From contig OW818679.1 in the NCBI GenBank assembly GCA_942493145.1, forward strand, positions 2,046,001 to 2,110,000: a stretch of DNA of 64,000 nt, written 5' to 3'. The notes under the pieces were generated by a model, which saw only the letters and a program-made list of their open reading frames with translations, was not told the DNA's origin and did not search any database. Positions 40,911-50,419 of this stretch are shown here, one piece after another. A program made the position numbers and the translations under genes. Source of the stretch: ENR-C20 sp942493145 (GTDB lineage: Bacteria > Bacillota > Clostridia > Acetivibrionales > DTU013). Positions within the stretch are counted from its first letter, which is position 1. Every line of letters starts with the position of its first letter.

Positions 40911-41756
40911 TTAATCATCCGAATTTATTACTTTTGTTATTCCTTCAACCGGGACACTCATTTGGTTCAGAACAGCAGTAATTGTTCCATCATCGCCTAC
41001 TACGAAAGATTTTACTACTACGCTGACTGGTACGCTCTTTCCTGTTGAACTGTCCTTTATTACGATATCAATGGATTCTCCACTCTCTAAAGCTTTCTGG
41101 AGTTGGTTCCTGGTATAATCGGGATCGGTTGAAGTACTGTTGTAAATTCCCGTTACCTGTGCCTTCACGCCGTCCAGTATTGCATAATCCTCGTAAATGC
41201 CCTTCTGTATCGCAGATACAAGTCCGCTGACCTTGATCATGCTTCCATTTGTTGCATCATACGCCAAACCTGTAACGTTACGCCCTATCAGTGCTGTGTA
41301 TCCGGCAAGGCTGGATTGTTCTGATGCCGATCCCTCGGAAACCTCCGTTATATCTGCAATGTTAATATCCTGCTCATCTACTACAACATATACCACTCCT
41401 GAGCTTATTTTAACACTTGTCACATCTCCCGATATTTCAGTGCTCTGACCGGTGGTTTCGTCAGTGGTCACTGCCGTTATGTTTTTACCGATGAGACTGT
41501 ATGCCCTGTTTGACGAGAAGCTGTCGTTGAGGTTCTGCATCTGCTCCAGTGCGCTGAATTGTGCCATTTGTCCTATGAACTCCTTGTCATCCGTCGGGTT
41601 CAGCGGATCCTGGTACTGAAGCTGTGTAACAAGAAGGTTCAAGAATTCGGTTTTACCCAGATCTCCGGTATTCCTCCCGCTGGCGGTCGATGATGCCGAT
41701 TCATCGATTATCTGCTGTATTGTTTTCTGATTGCTGATTGCGCTGATTGTGCTCAT
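40911..41756 (-). CDS. flgD: Hook cap/scaffolding protein FlgD
   Basis: FlgD caps the growing hook and guides FlgE assembly. The product of about 281 residues has the family motif LGKTEFLNLLVTQLQYQDPL followed by NPTDDKEFIGQMAQFSALEQ and a C-terminal domain longer than in enterics. The frame is open to 41774, but GGGAGGTGAACG directly before ATG 41756 (MSTISAISN) sets the start. Confidence 0.93.
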   Translation of the reverse strand: MSTISAISNQKTIQQIIDESASSTASGRNTGDLGKTEFLNLLVTQLQYQDPLNPTDDKEFIGQMAQFSALEQMQNLNDSFSSNRAYSLIGKNITAVTTDETTGQSTEISGDVTSVKISSGVVYVVVDEQDINIADITEVSEGSASEQSSLAGYTALIGRNVTGLAYDATNGSMIKVSGLVSAIQKGIYEDYAILDGVKAQVTGIYNSTSTDPDYTRNQLQKALESGESIDIVIKDSSTGKSVPVSVVVKSFVVGDDGTITAVLNQMSVPVEGITKVINSDD

Positions 41757-41780
41757 TCGTTCACCTCCCTTCATTTACTC

Positions 41781-43424
41781 TCATGCCGTAAGATTTATTG
41801 TGCTGCTGCCTGTCAGGCTGTATGGGTTGTTGGTCTGCAACCGGTTCGTGTCGTCTGCGGATCCATAAATCCCCTTGACACTCATATTGAGTTTCATTCG
41901 TGATACCGAACCGATTCCGCCGCTGTTTTCCTTACCGTTCGAGTTGTTTTCACGGTTTCCACGATTGGAATCCTGCCTGACAGAAACACTGAAGCCCTGT
42001 ACATTCAACCCTTGCCTTTCCAGAGATTCCTTGAGTGTTTGCATGTTGGATTCGAGCACCTGCTTGACCTGCTGGCTTTCAGCCACAAATTTCGCCATGA
42101 CTATGCCCTGTTCAGTAACAATTTTCAGTGACAGTTTGCCAAGGCTTTCAGGTTTCAGCTCTAAAGCCATTTCTGTTTTATCACCGGTTATTACTACTTT
42201 AGCCTTTTCAATTACCTGTGAAATAATCTCGCTGTCAAGGACTTTGGGTGATGTCTGAACTTTCTGTATGTCTTCGGTTGCTACTGTAGCCTGTGTCTGG
42301 TTTACCGAAGCGATAGTATTGACCAGCAGCTGTTCATCGGCTGTGCTCGCGGTTGGAGTCGAAGCTGCAGCTGTAGTTGAAGCTGTTGCTGTTCCCGTGG
42401 TTCCTTCCGACGATTCCTCTTCAGAAGTACCGGTATTTGCCTGTGCTGCGGTAGCCACATCCATTTCATCAGCAGCATTGTCTGTAACACTTGTGTTTGA
42501 ACCAGTCGCGCCGGCCTCCTCGGTATGTGATTCAATCGCCTTAACCATAATTTTAACACTCACTGAAATCTTTTCAGCCAATTTGCCGGTTTCTGAGTTT
42601 TCATCAGTAATGATCTCCTTGATTTTCAGCTTCAGCTTGATCACCAGCTTATCGATTTCTGAGAGTTCCGGCACATTGGCTGGAGTTTCGGTTGTTGTCG
42701 CAGTTTGTGCTTCAACCATACTCAGTACGAGTTTTTGCAGATTTTCTGCTATCTGGTCTGTTGCATCATCATCAGATCGTATGATTGTTACTGCAGTGCC
42801 CTTTCCATTAGCCGCTGCCGACTGTTGTCCGACTGCTTCCTCTACCAGTGACTGCATTTGTACAAGAATGTCCTTAAGAGCATCTCCTGGACCCTGTCCC
42901 AAACCGAGAGCCTCAGTAAGTTTGGAAGCAACCTCTTCCATGTCTGTAGAGGTTGTCATCTCCTCTGGATTAATTCCTGCGGCGTTCAGCAGCTTCATCA
43001 GTTCAGCCGGGTTAAGGCCCAGTAATTGCGCCAGTGAACCGAGCATGATATCCGATTCCTTGCTGTCTTTCTTTTTAAGAGGCTTAGTATCGGATTTGCT
43101 TTCATCTTCGCTTTTTCCGGTTACTTTGCGTTCCACATTACTATCGGACGTATTTTTATCTGCCGCTTCAGCTCCATCAGTTTTCCTGTTGTTAACCGAA
43201 TTGTTTTGCGGCGGTGTCTTGTCTGATGAAACGCTGCTCTCCGGTTCTGTTTTTTCTTTGAACACCGGGGTGTCAGTTTTTGTGGATGCTATGGTACCCT
43301 TCAGGATATCCTTGAAATTCGCAGTCGCTGGAGCCGATTCCGCCGAAGCAGCCGGAGCAGCCGGAGCAGCCGGAGCAGACGATGAAAGAAGCATGTTATC
43401 AAGCATTGATGTATTTATTGTCAT
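41781..43424 (-). CDS. fliK: Hook-length control protein FliK
   Basis: FliK measures hook length and triggers the export switch. The product is about 547 residues. The N-terminal two thirds are low-complexity (Ala-Pro repeats near 15-30, Ser/Asp/Glu/Lys-rich, Thr/Ala-rich near 330-360), as expected for the ruler part. The C-terminal Flg_hook domain has LELKPESLGKLSLKIVTEQG and FVAESQQVKQVLESNMQTLK. ATG 43424 (MTINTSMLD) follows AAGGAGG with good spacing; the frame is open to 43442. A long open frame on the other strand comes from the Ala/Ser-rich composition and is not a gene. Confidence 0.9.
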   Translation of the reverse strand: MTINTSMLDNMLLSSSAPAAPAAPAASAESAPATANFKDILKGTIASTKTDTPVFKEKTEPESSVSSDKTPPQNNSVNNRKTDGAEAADKNTSDSNVERKVTGKSEDESKSDTKPLKKKDSKESDIMLGSLAQLLGLNPAELMKLLNAAGINPEEMTTSTDMEEVASKLTEALGLGQGPGDALKDILVQMQSLVEEAVGQQSAAANGKGTAVTIIRSDDDATDQIAENLQKLVLSMVEAQTATTTETPANVPELSEIDKLVIKLKLKIKEIITDENSETGKLAEKISVSVKIMVKAIESHTEEAGATGSNTSVTDNAADEMDVATAAQANTGTSEEESSEGTTGTATASTTAAASTPTASTADEQLLVNTIASVNQTQATVATEDIQKVQTSPKVLDSEIISQVIEKAKVVITGDKTEMALELKPESLGKLSLKIVTEQGIVMAKFVAESQQVKQVLESNMQTLKESLERQGLNVQGFSVSVRQDSNRGNRENNSNGKENSGGIGSVSRMKLNMSVKGIYGSADDTNRLQTNNPYSLTGSSTINLTA

Positions 43425-43488
43425 ATTTTCACCTCCTTTCAAAGTTTAGTGATTGTTTTATTTCTTTTTCAATGTATATGAATATATA

Positions 43489-44298
43489 TCATTGACTTTT
43501 ATAAAGCTTGTCCAGTTCTTCTGAAACCTTCGAAGCAAAGTTTACATCCATGGCTGCCATGATTTCTGAAGAGTAATCCTTTCCCATGGCCTTGAGCGTC
43601 TGGGCTATCAGTTCAATCTTCGAATTGCCCATTGCTTCAAATATGGCTGCAGCAGCCGAAGCATCCATTGCAGCAAATATCTGTGCGTACTTCTTTGTAT
43701 TTTCATCGGCTACCTGCTGTATCTTTACTTTTTCATAAATCTCTGCAGCTGTTTCTGCGTCAACACTTTCAAAATAAGCTGCAAGTCCTTCCTTATCGCC
43801 GGATGCAATGAGTTGGTCCAATGTCTTTTTCAATTCATCCAGCTGGGCAGTCCTCAAATCAAGCGCAGCTTGTCTTTCATCCAATTCCAGTGCCCTGTTT
43901 TCGTTTTCCGTCTTCAACTGATCATAATTATCCTTGTAAGTCTGCAGCTCCTTTTGTTTTGCAACCGCTTCCTCAAGCTGGAGCTGAAGATCCTCGTTCG
44001 CTTTTTTGAATTCAACGTACTTTTCTTCTATTTCCTTTACGGTCATATATTTGGGGTCAAGAGGATCGGGGGCTACCGGAAGAGCAAGCTTTGCGATGGG
44101 GATATTCTGTATCTGAGTTCTGTATCTGTCAGCGAGTCCGTTTATATTATTGTGTATTACAAGATAAAAAGCGCCTCCCAGTATGACGGCGATTATTAGA
44201 ACTACTGACAGAAGGGTTATCACCATTCCGATGATACCCTTACCTACGCTTTTCTGTTTGGTTCCGTCATTCGGTTTGGCTTTTTTAATTCTGGCCAT
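43489..44298 (-). CDS. MotE-like coiled-coil protein with MgtE-N-type C terminus (YlxF position)
   Basis: A product of about 269 residues with one membrane segment (about 24-46), a long coiled coil (about 75-165) and a C-terminal helical domain (YAQIFAAMDASAAAAIFEAM and LIAQTLKAMGKDYSSEIMAA). This resembles the MgtE N domain also found in FliG-like and MotE proteins. In Bacillus the gene at this place is ylxF. MotE chaperones the stator protein MotC in rhizobia; here the role is unknown. It overlaps fliJ by 14 bases, and GGGAG 6 bases before ATG 44298 marks the start. Confidence 0.82.
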   Translation of the reverse strand: MARIKKAKPNDGTKQKSVGKGIIGMVITLLSVVLIIAVILGGAFYLVIHNNINGLADRYRTQIQNIPIAKLALPVAPDPLDPKYMTVKEIEEKYVEFKKANEDLQLQLEEAVAKQKELQTYKDNYDQLKTENENRALELDERQAALDLRTAQLDELKKTLDQLIASGDKEGLAAYFESVDAETAAEIYEKVKIQQVADENTKKYAQIFAAMDASAAAAIFEAMGNSKIELIAQTLKAMGKDYSSEIMAAMDVNFASKVSEELDKLYKSQ

Positions 44299-44749
44299 CA
44301 AAATCTCCCGTATCGTTATCGTAGTATTTGTAGCTCACTACTTCGTCATTGCTTTTGAGTTCCTCTCTGGATGATTCCAGCATATATTCCTCGTATTTCT
44401 TTTCTTTTAGTTTATCCAGTATTTTTCGTTCTTTTACGGCTTTTATCAACTCTTCCCTTACTTTATCGACATTCTGCGAAGCATAGTTTACATTTTCTTT
44501 TTGACGCTTTATTTTAGAGGTCAGTAAGGATATATATGCATTGTATTCCTTGAGCTTCTCAACGGTTGTCTTCCTGCTCTTTTCATTGAATTCCATAATA
44601 TGACGGTCTTTGACAAAATTAAGGCGGTGAAGCTCGGACTTTTCCTTTTCGAGCTTTTGCACCGCCTTACCAAGTTCATTTTTCAGATTATCTTCCTGCT
44701 GGTTTTTAATATTCAATACGGTTTGAAGTTGAAACTTGAATTTCGCCAT
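44285..44749 (-). CDS. fliJ: Flagellar export chaperone FliJ
   Basis: FliJ is the coiled-coil stalk of the flagellar export ATPase. The product of 154 residues is almost wholly alpha-helical: AKFKFQLQTVLNIKNQQEDN is the typical N-terminal motif, and the rest is charged heptads. The frame is open to 44761, but ATG 44749 lies 5 bases after GGAGG. It follows fliI by 44 bases. Confidence 0.9.
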   Translation of the reverse strand: MAKFKFQLQTVLNIKNQQEDNLKNELGKAVQKLEKEKSELHRLNFVKDRHIMEFNEKSRKTTVEKLKEYNAYISLLTSKIKRQKENVNYASQNVDKVREELIKAVKERKILDKLKEKKYEEYMLESSREELKSNDEVVSYKYYDNDTGDFDGQN

Positions 44750-44793
44750 GTTTCCCTCCACCTCTCATATGTGCTGAAAATCCAGCCCATTTT

Positions 44794-46128
44794 TCACTTA
44801 AGTACCTTGTCCATTAATCCCAGAATTTCTTCAAAGGTGAATTTCTCACCAGTTTCCTGCTGAAGGAAGCCAAGGACATTGTCAATTACACTTATTGCAA
44901 AATCTATTTTATCATTGCTGCCCTTTACATAAGCACCGATATTGATCAGATCTTCAGCATCCTTGTATATTGCAAGGGCTTTCTTTATTTCTCCTGCCGT
45001 CTTTTTGTGGTCATTTGAAACTACATCAGTCATTACACGGCTTATGCTTGAAAGTACGTCAATGGCAGGATATTGGTTTCTGTTGGCCAGGGATCTTGAA
45101 AGCACTATATGTCCATCCAGTATTCCCCTAGCCGTATCCGTAACCGGTTCGGTCATGTCGTCTCCGTCAACAAGAACCGAATAAAGGCCGGTAATTGAGC
45201 CTTTCTCGGAATACCCCGATCTCTCAAGGAGTTTGGGCATTGTCCCGAATACAGATGGAGTATATCCGCGGGAAACAGGCGGTTCGCCGATTGCAAGCCC
45301 GATTTCCCTTTGTGCCATTGCAAACCTTGTAAGTGAGTCCATAAGGAGCAGAACATCCTTCCCCTCATCTCTGAAATACTCAGCTATCGCCGTAGCTATG
45401 AGGGCACCTTTTATTCTTATAAGTGCAGGCTGGTCGGATGTCGCTACCACAACTACTGAACGTGACAAGCCTTCCTCCTTTAAGTCCTTTTCTATGAATT
45501 CCCTGACTTCCCTGCCACGCTCTCCTATCAGCGCAATTACGTTTATGTCGGCTTTTGTATTCCTTGCTATCATACCGATAAGTGTGCTCTTCCCGACGCC
45601 ACTTCCTGCGAAAATACCCACCCTCTGGCCTTTGCCAATTGTCAGAAGTCCATCGATAGCTTTGACTCCCAGCACTAGTGGCTCCTGTATTCGTTTTCTT
45701 TTCAGCGGATCTGGCGGCTGATTACTGACCGGATAGTACTTTTCCGGTTGAATGGGACCCTTATCGTCCATGGGATTTCCCATACCGTCAATTACCCTTC
45801 CGAGAAGGTTCCAGCCAACACCCACCTTTAAGGTTTTGTTTGTTGAAACGATTTGGTTTCCAGGTCCTATGCCGCTCATATCGCCCAAAGGCATGAGAAG
45901 CACCTTGTTATCCCTGAAGCCTACAACCTCTGCTTTAATGGATTTCATACCCTTTGATCCGTTAATCAGGCAAACATCGCCAATGTTGACCTCAGGGCCT
46001 TCAGATTCGATGGTGAGACCTACTACTTTGGATATCCTGCCGTAGTATTCTATGAATTCAGAACTGTCAAGGACATTACTGTACCTTTCCAAATTGATAT
46101 GCAAAAGAAACCTGCCCCCATTCATCAA
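44794..46128 (-). CDS. fliI: Flagellum-specific export ATPase FliI
   Basis: FliI powers entry of substrates into the export gate. The 444-residue protein has Walker A GIFAGSGVGKSTLIGMIARN near 170, the F1-like GERGREVREF, Walker B LLLMDSLTRFAMAQREIGLA and VLSRSLANRNQYPAIDVLSS. The first codon in the frame is TTG followed by ATG; I keep the full frame, but a start at the ATG or at TTG before HINLERYS is possible. Confidence 0.95.
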   Translation of the reverse strand: MMNGGRFLLHINLERYSNVLDSSEFIEYYGRISKVVGLTIESEGPEVNIGDVCLINGSKGMKSIKAEVVGFRDNKVLLMPLGDMSGIGPGNQIVSTNKTLKVGVGWNLLGRVIDGMGNPMDDKGPIQPEKYYPVSNQPPDPLKRKRIQEPLVLGVKAIDGLLTIGKGQRVGIFAGSGVGKSTLIGMIARNTKADINVIALIGERGREVREFIEKDLKEEGLSRSVVVVATSDQPALIRIKGALIATAIAEYFRDEGKDVLLLMDSLTRFAMAQREIGLAIGEPPVSRGYTPSVFGTMPKLLERSGYSEKGSITGLYSVLVDGDDMTEPVTDTARGILDGHIVLSRSLANRNQYPAIDVLSSISRVMTDVVSNDHKKTAGEIKKALAIYKDAEDLINIGAYVKGSNDKIDFAISVIDNVLGFLQQETGEKFTFEEILGLMDKVLK

Positions 46129-46161
46129 TTATATGTTGCATGTTTATCCAGGTGCAACATA

Positions 46162-46968
46162 TTACTTGCCCTCAAGGATTTCGTTGAATGCTTCCTCTAT
46201 CATGCGGAGCTTGGTATTCACACCTGCATCCATATTACCGAATGGTGTCTCGATTATACAGGCTCCGGCCTTTAATGACAATTCCTGCCTGATTTCAATA
46301 TCTCCGACTCCTTCAAGGGTTGCAAGGAGCTTATCCTTTTTTTCCATGAGACATTCATAATCATCAGGCGAAACTTTTACAGAAATGCTGCTCTTATTTG
46401 AACATTGGTCTATAGCCTGCTTAACAAGACTCAATATGCTTTCCTTATCCAACTCCAATTCCCTTGCAACAACCTTCCTGGAAACCGAGATCACCATTGA
46501 GATAATTTCATCTTCCATATCAGCAAGGAGCTTGTCGTGCTCTGTGGCTGCTTCCCTGCGTATCCCATCTGCTTCTTCCAGGGTCTCCTCGTATTGCTTT
46601 GCCGCGGCTTCGATTCCTTCTGCGTATCCCTTCTGCCATGCTTCTTCTTCAATTTGAACAGCCCTTACCGCCGCTTCACTCCTGGCTGCTTCGATGATTT
46701 TTGAAGCTTCTGTCTCAGCTTCGCTTAAAAGTGAGTCGGCTTCGGTCTGAGCAATTTCCAGAATTTGCTCCGGTGTCTTCTCGACAGGTTCGGTTTCTAT
46801 TGGCTCATCGGCTTCAATGCCAAAATCGTCCATATTATCTGCCATGAAATTTTCATCAGGGTTGTTTTCCATATCATCTACTGCGTTTGTTTCATCTGTT
46901 ATCGGGATTTTGACTTGAAACGGTACTCCATATGATATCTGTCCATTTTTGAAAACCCTGTTAAACAA
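46162..46968 (-). CDS. fliH: Flagellar assembly protein FliH
   Basis: FliH regulates FliI and tethers it to the C ring. The 268-residue protein has an acidic N-terminal half (EPIETEPVEKTPEQILEIAQ), a helical middle with small-residue spacing (QTEADSLLSEAETEASKIIE) and the conserved C-terminal domain (VISVSRKVVARELELDKESI, ACIIETPFGNMDAGVNTKL). The start appears to be TTG at 46968, overlapping the end of fliG by 8 bases with GGAGG about 11 bases upstream. Confidence 0.9.
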   Translation of the reverse strand: MFNRVFKNGQISYGVPFQVKIPITDETNAVDDMENNPDENFMADNMDDFGIEADEPIETEPVEKTPEQILEIAQTEADSLLSEAETEASKIIEAARSEAAVRAVQIEEEAWQKGYAEGIEAAAKQYEETLEEADGIRREAATEHDKLLADMEDEIISMVISVSRKVVARELELDKESILSLVKQAIDQCSNKSSISVKVSPDDYECLMEKKDKLLATLEGVGDIEIRQELSLKAGACIIETPFGNMDAGVNTKLRMIEEAFNEILEGK

Positions 46969-47983
46969 TTATTTCATCTCCTCCGCCCCTGGAAATGACT
47001 ATTTCACCTGCATCTTCGAGCTTCCTTATAATATTCACTATCTTCTGCTGTGCTTCTTCAACATCCTTCAACCTTACAGGCCCCATGAATTCTATGTCTT
47101 CCCTGATCATCTCGGCAAGACGTTTGGACATGTTTGTAAATATGAGCTTCTGAACCTCTTCGGTAGCGCCCTTGAGTGCAATTGCAAGCTGGTTGTTTTC
47201 GACATCTCTGAGGAATCGCTGTATGGAACGGTTATCGAGATTGAGTATATCCTCGAATACGAACATCCTCTTTCTGATTTCCTCAGCAAGATCGGTATCC
47301 TCGATTTCCAATGTCTCCATGATATATTTCTCAGTTCCCCTGTCGACGCTGTTCAGGATATCGACAATGGACTGGACACCGCCGGCTGCTGTAAAGTCTT
47401 CAGTTACAAGCGATGACAGGTTCTTTTCAAGTATACGTTCCACTTCTTTTATTACTTCTGGAGAAGTCCGGTCCATGGTGGCGATCCTTCTTGCAACTTC
47501 GGCCTGTTTGTCCTGTGGTAATGCTGCCAGAACGACAGAGGCCTGGGTTGGCTTAAGGTATGCCAGAATCAGGGCGATTGTCTGAGGATGCTCTTTTTGT
47601 ATGAAGTTCAAAAGCTGAGCGGGATCAGCCTTTCGTACAAATTCGAAAGGTCTCACCTGCAGCGATACTGTAAGTTTGTTTATGACATCCAGTGCTTTTT
47701 GGGTGCCAAGAGCTTTTTCAAGTATTTCCTTGGCGTATCCGATACCGCCCTCTGCTATATATTCCTGGGCGAGACATATCTGATAGAATTCCTCCATTAC
47801 CCGTTCTTTCTCTTCGGGCGAAACGGTACGAATATTGGCTATTTCAAGAGTCAGTTGCTCAATCTCTTCTTCCTTCAGATGCTTAAAGATTTCGGCCGAC
47901 CTTTCCGGTCCAATAGAAATAAGCAGCATAGCAGCCTTTTCCTTGCCTGTCCTATCCGTTTTGACTCCTGATCCTCTGGCCAT
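46961..47983 (-). CDS. fliG: Flagellar motor switch protein FliG
   Basis: FliG transmits torque from the stators to the rotor. The 340-residue protein has the three-part FliG fold: an N domain binding FliF (GKEKAAMLLISIGPERSAEI), a middle domain with the EHPQ motif (FIQKEHPQTIALILAYL) and a C domain with charged torque residues (LNLDNRSIQRFLRDVENNQL, AEMIREDIEFMGPVRLKDVE). It follows fliF by 25 bases. Confidence 0.96.
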   Translation of the reverse strand: MARGSGVKTDRTGKEKAAMLLISIGPERSAEIFKHLKEEEIEQLTLEIANIRTVSPEEKERVMEEFYQICLAQEYIAEGGIGYAKEILEKALGTQKALDVINKLTVSLQVRPFEFVRKADPAQLLNFIQKEHPQTIALILAYLKPTQASVVLAALPQDKQAEVARRIATMDRTSPEVIKEVERILEKNLSSLVTEDFTAAGGVQSIVDILNSVDRGTEKYIMETLEIEDTDLAEEIRKRMFVFEDILNLDNRSIQRFLRDVENNQLAIALKGATEEVQKLIFTNMSKRLAEMIREDIEFMGPVRLKDVEEAQQKIVNIIRKLEDAGEIVISRGGGDEIIV

Positions 47984-48008
47984 TTACAATTCAACCCCTT
48001 CCAGCTGT

Positions 48009-49595
48009 CTATACATCCCATTCATCTGAAAGCCAGTTCCTTAACAATTGGGCAACGGCATCAGGTTTCTGTTTGACGAATTTATCAATTTGTTTCTTGA
48101 TTTCAGAACGTTCTTCCATATCTATCTCAGGCAGAGGTTCACCTTGCTCAGGTAATATAAATCTTGGTCCTCCCGGACCCGCCGCTGCCAGAGCAGCATC
48201 TCCAACGCCCTCAATGATCTTCTGCCTTCTTGGAAGGGCTACAATAAGCATGCTTATGATAAGTATGAAGAGAAGTGCGAACAGTCCGTAATCATTAATC
48301 AACTGCCTGATGATATCTCCTATGGCCTGTTGTACGACTTCTTCAGGGGCAAGCTTGAGTTTGTTTACCGCAATATTTTTAACAGGAATACCGGTTGCAG
48401 TACTGGCTGCTTCCTTTATCCCCTGAATGAACTCCTCAGTGATATTGGTATCTTCCACAATTTTCTTTCCATACCAGAGTGATATCGCCAGCCCGGACTC
48501 TGTTGGTACGAGCTTGCCGGTGGCCTTTTCCTGGTCTGTCAGTTTTTCGTCGTATCCATAATTGTATGATTCTGATTTGTTGGTGTAATCGGATGAGCCT
48601 GTATCTCCAGTCTGATATGAAGTTGTTCCGGGGTTGGAATCGATTCCTGCAGCCCCGCTGGCTTCTCCATTTTTTACTGTCTCGCTGGATTTTTCACCGC
48701 TTATAAGTGCGCCGCCGTCAATTCCCTGCGGATTTGTAATTGATTTTGTTGTTGACTTAACCTTGTCGAAATCCAGAACAACACTGGCTGTGACAGTAAG
48801 TGAGTCAAAGCTGTCAGATGCCCCATATCCTAATTGTTCAAGAACTTTCCTACGTATCTCCTTTTCCCTGGCGATCCGTAAATCCTCCTGGGTACCTGCT
48901 GCGCTCAGGGAATCGTCCCCGGAGCTGTCATTCAGCGGCAGACCGGTATTGCCATCAACCACCGAGACATCCTTTGCATCCATATTCTCTACACTTCGTG
49001 ATACAATAAGGACTATTCCTCTGACCTGCTCAGGAGATAGTTTTTCATTTGATTTGACTGTCACAATAGCCTGTGGGGTTGGAGCGTCCTCGCCTTCACT
49101 TATGAATATTGATTGTTCTGGAACAGCCAGATTTACAGATGCCTCATAAATATTATCAATCATCTTAATGTTCGATGCAATTTGTGAAATTTGCTGTTGC
49201 CTCCAGATTTGCTCCTTGTCGCTTTCCGTTGTGCTGATGCCGATCATCGAAATAGCATCGGCAAAGGTGGTCCCTTCTTTTGGAAGTCCACTGCTTGAAA
49301 GGGCAATACGTGCATTGTTCTTGTCCTTTGAATTGACTACGATTCCCGTGCCCGCATCATCAAGTTCATTCCAGATGCTGCTTTCGTTCAGTACGGTAAC
49401 CATTTCGCTTATCTGTTTTGAATCATCGCTTTTGATAAGGGTGACCCTGTTAGGTTTTGCAAGCATAAAAATACTGACGCCTATTACCGCAGTAACAAGA
49501 GCAGTAGTTATGTACAGTCGCGTTTTTTGTGCTTTATCTAGGCTTTGCCAGAATTCCACCAGCTGCTGCCAATACTTCTTTAGTACATCAGGCAT
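48009..49595 (-). CDS. fliF: Flagellar MS-ring protein FliF
   Basis: FliF forms the membrane ring on which the flagellum is built. The 528-residue protein has two membrane segments (about 25-45 and 430-452). Between them are ring-building motifs (DDAGTGIVVNSKDKNNARIA, EGTTFADAISMIG, VNLAVPEQSIFIS) and a C-terminal FliG-binding tail (FVKQKPDAVAQLLRNWLSDE). Length and layout match the family. Confidence 0.95.
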   Translation of the reverse strand: MPDVLKKYWQQLVEFWQSLDKAQKTRLYITTALVTAVIGVSIFMLAKPNRVTLIKSDDSKQISEMVTVLNESSIWNELDDAGTGIVVNSKDKNNARIALSSSGLPKEGTTFADAISMIGISTTESDKEQIWRQQQISQIASNIKMIDNIYEASVNLAVPEQSIFISEGEDAPTPQAIVTVKSNEKLSPEQVRGIVLIVSRSVENMDAKDVSVVDGNTGLPLNDSSGDDSLSAAGTQEDLRIAREKEIRRKVLEQLGYGASDSFDSLTVTASVVLDFDKVKSTTKSITNPQGIDGGALISGEKSSETVKNGEASGAAGIDSNPGTTSYQTGDTGSSDYTNKSESYNYGYDEKLTDQEKATGKLVPTESGLAISLWYGKKIVEDTNITEEFIQGIKEAASTATGIPVKNIAVNKLKLAPEEVVQQAIGDIIRQLINDYGLFALLFILIISMLIVALPRRQKIIEGVGDAALAAAGPGGPRFILPEQGEPLPEIDMEERSEIKKQIDKFVKQKPDAVAQLLRNWLSDEWDV

Positions 49596-49649
49596 AATCT
49601 CACCACCCGGCTGAAAGGTATAATAGTTTATAGCTTACGGATATTGAAC

Positions 49650-49961
49650 CTATATCTGCATTTTAATTATATCGTTGTATGCCTCGAGTATCTTTGTTCG
49701 TATCTGCATTGTAAACTGGAGCGCCATATCGGCCTTTTGCGCCGCTATGGTAACCTGTGCAATATTGTCGGTTCTCCCTGCAGCAAAATCATTTGCCAGC
49801 TTGTCAGATTCGAGGATTGTGTTGTTTGTGCTCTGCAGGGCACTCTTAAGATAATCCGCAAAGGGTATAGACGAATTACTTGATTTATCGGTTTCGATTG
49901 TCTCAAATAACGATTTTGTCGGTGAAAGCGAATTAATGCTGCCGATGCTGTTCAATGCCAT
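49650..49961 (-). CDS. fliE: Flagellar hook-basal body adaptor FliE
   Basis: FliE links the MS ring to the rod. The 103-residue protein ends with DIAQVTIAAQKADMALQFTM and QIRTKILEAYNDIIKMQI-type residues conserved in FliE. It sits between flgC and fliF, the standard order. Confidence 0.93.
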   Translation of the reverse strand: MALNSIGSINSLSPTKSLFETIETDKSSNSSIPFADYLKSALQSTNNTILESDKLANDFAAGRTDNIAQVTIAAQKADMALQFTMQIRTKILEAYNDIIKMQI

Positions 49962-49972
49962 TCTTCACCCTC

Positions 49973-50416
49973 CTACCTTCCAATTTCAAGTGCTTTCATA
50001 GCCAAACTCTTTGTTGTATTGATGGAAGTGACATTAGCTTCGTATGCCCTTGTGGCTGAAATCATATTTACCATTTCTGTGACGATATCAACATTGGGCA
50101 TTTCTACATAGCCATCTGCGTCGGCTTCGGGGTTTCCAGGATCATATACCTTCTTGAATGGCGTGGTATCTTCAACAACTTTTGCAACTCTGACACCACT
50201 GCCGATAACCTGTTCTCTGCTGCTTGCAGACAGGTAATCTGAAAAAGAGTTACCTGTAGATTTTTCTTCGAAAATCGCAACTTTTCTTCTATATGGTGTG
50301 CCGCTGTCTGTCCTTGTCGTATTGGCATTTGCTATATTCTGAGATATGATGTCCATTCTCAGTCGCTGGGCTGTCAAAGCGGAAGCTCCGACATCAAGTG
50401 CGGAAAAGTAACCCAT
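49973..50416 (-). CDS. flgC: Flagellar rod protein FlgC
   Basis: FlgC is a proximal rod protein exported by the flagellar apparatus. The 147-residue protein has the N-terminal rod motif SALTAQRLRMDIISQNIANA and NTTRTDSGTPYRRK, and the C-terminal YVEMPNVDIVTEMVNMISAT and RAYEANVTSINTTKSL. It lies 3 bases after flgB. Confidence 0.95.
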   Translation of the reverse strand: MGYFSALDVGASALTAQRLRMDIISQNIANANTTRTDSGTPYRRKVAIFEEKSTGNSFSDYLSASSREQVIGSGVRVAKVVEDTTPFKKVYDPGNPEADADGYVEMPNVDIVTEMVNMISATRAYEANVTSINTTKSLAMKALEIGR

Positions 50417-50419
50417 TTA

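Noticed and set aside
42268..43449. Open frame of 393 codons on the plus strand across fliK
   Set aside because: Antisense shadow of the Ala/Ser/Thr/Glu-rich fliK. The translation is low-complexity Ser/Val/Ala with no family motif, and fliK is well supported.
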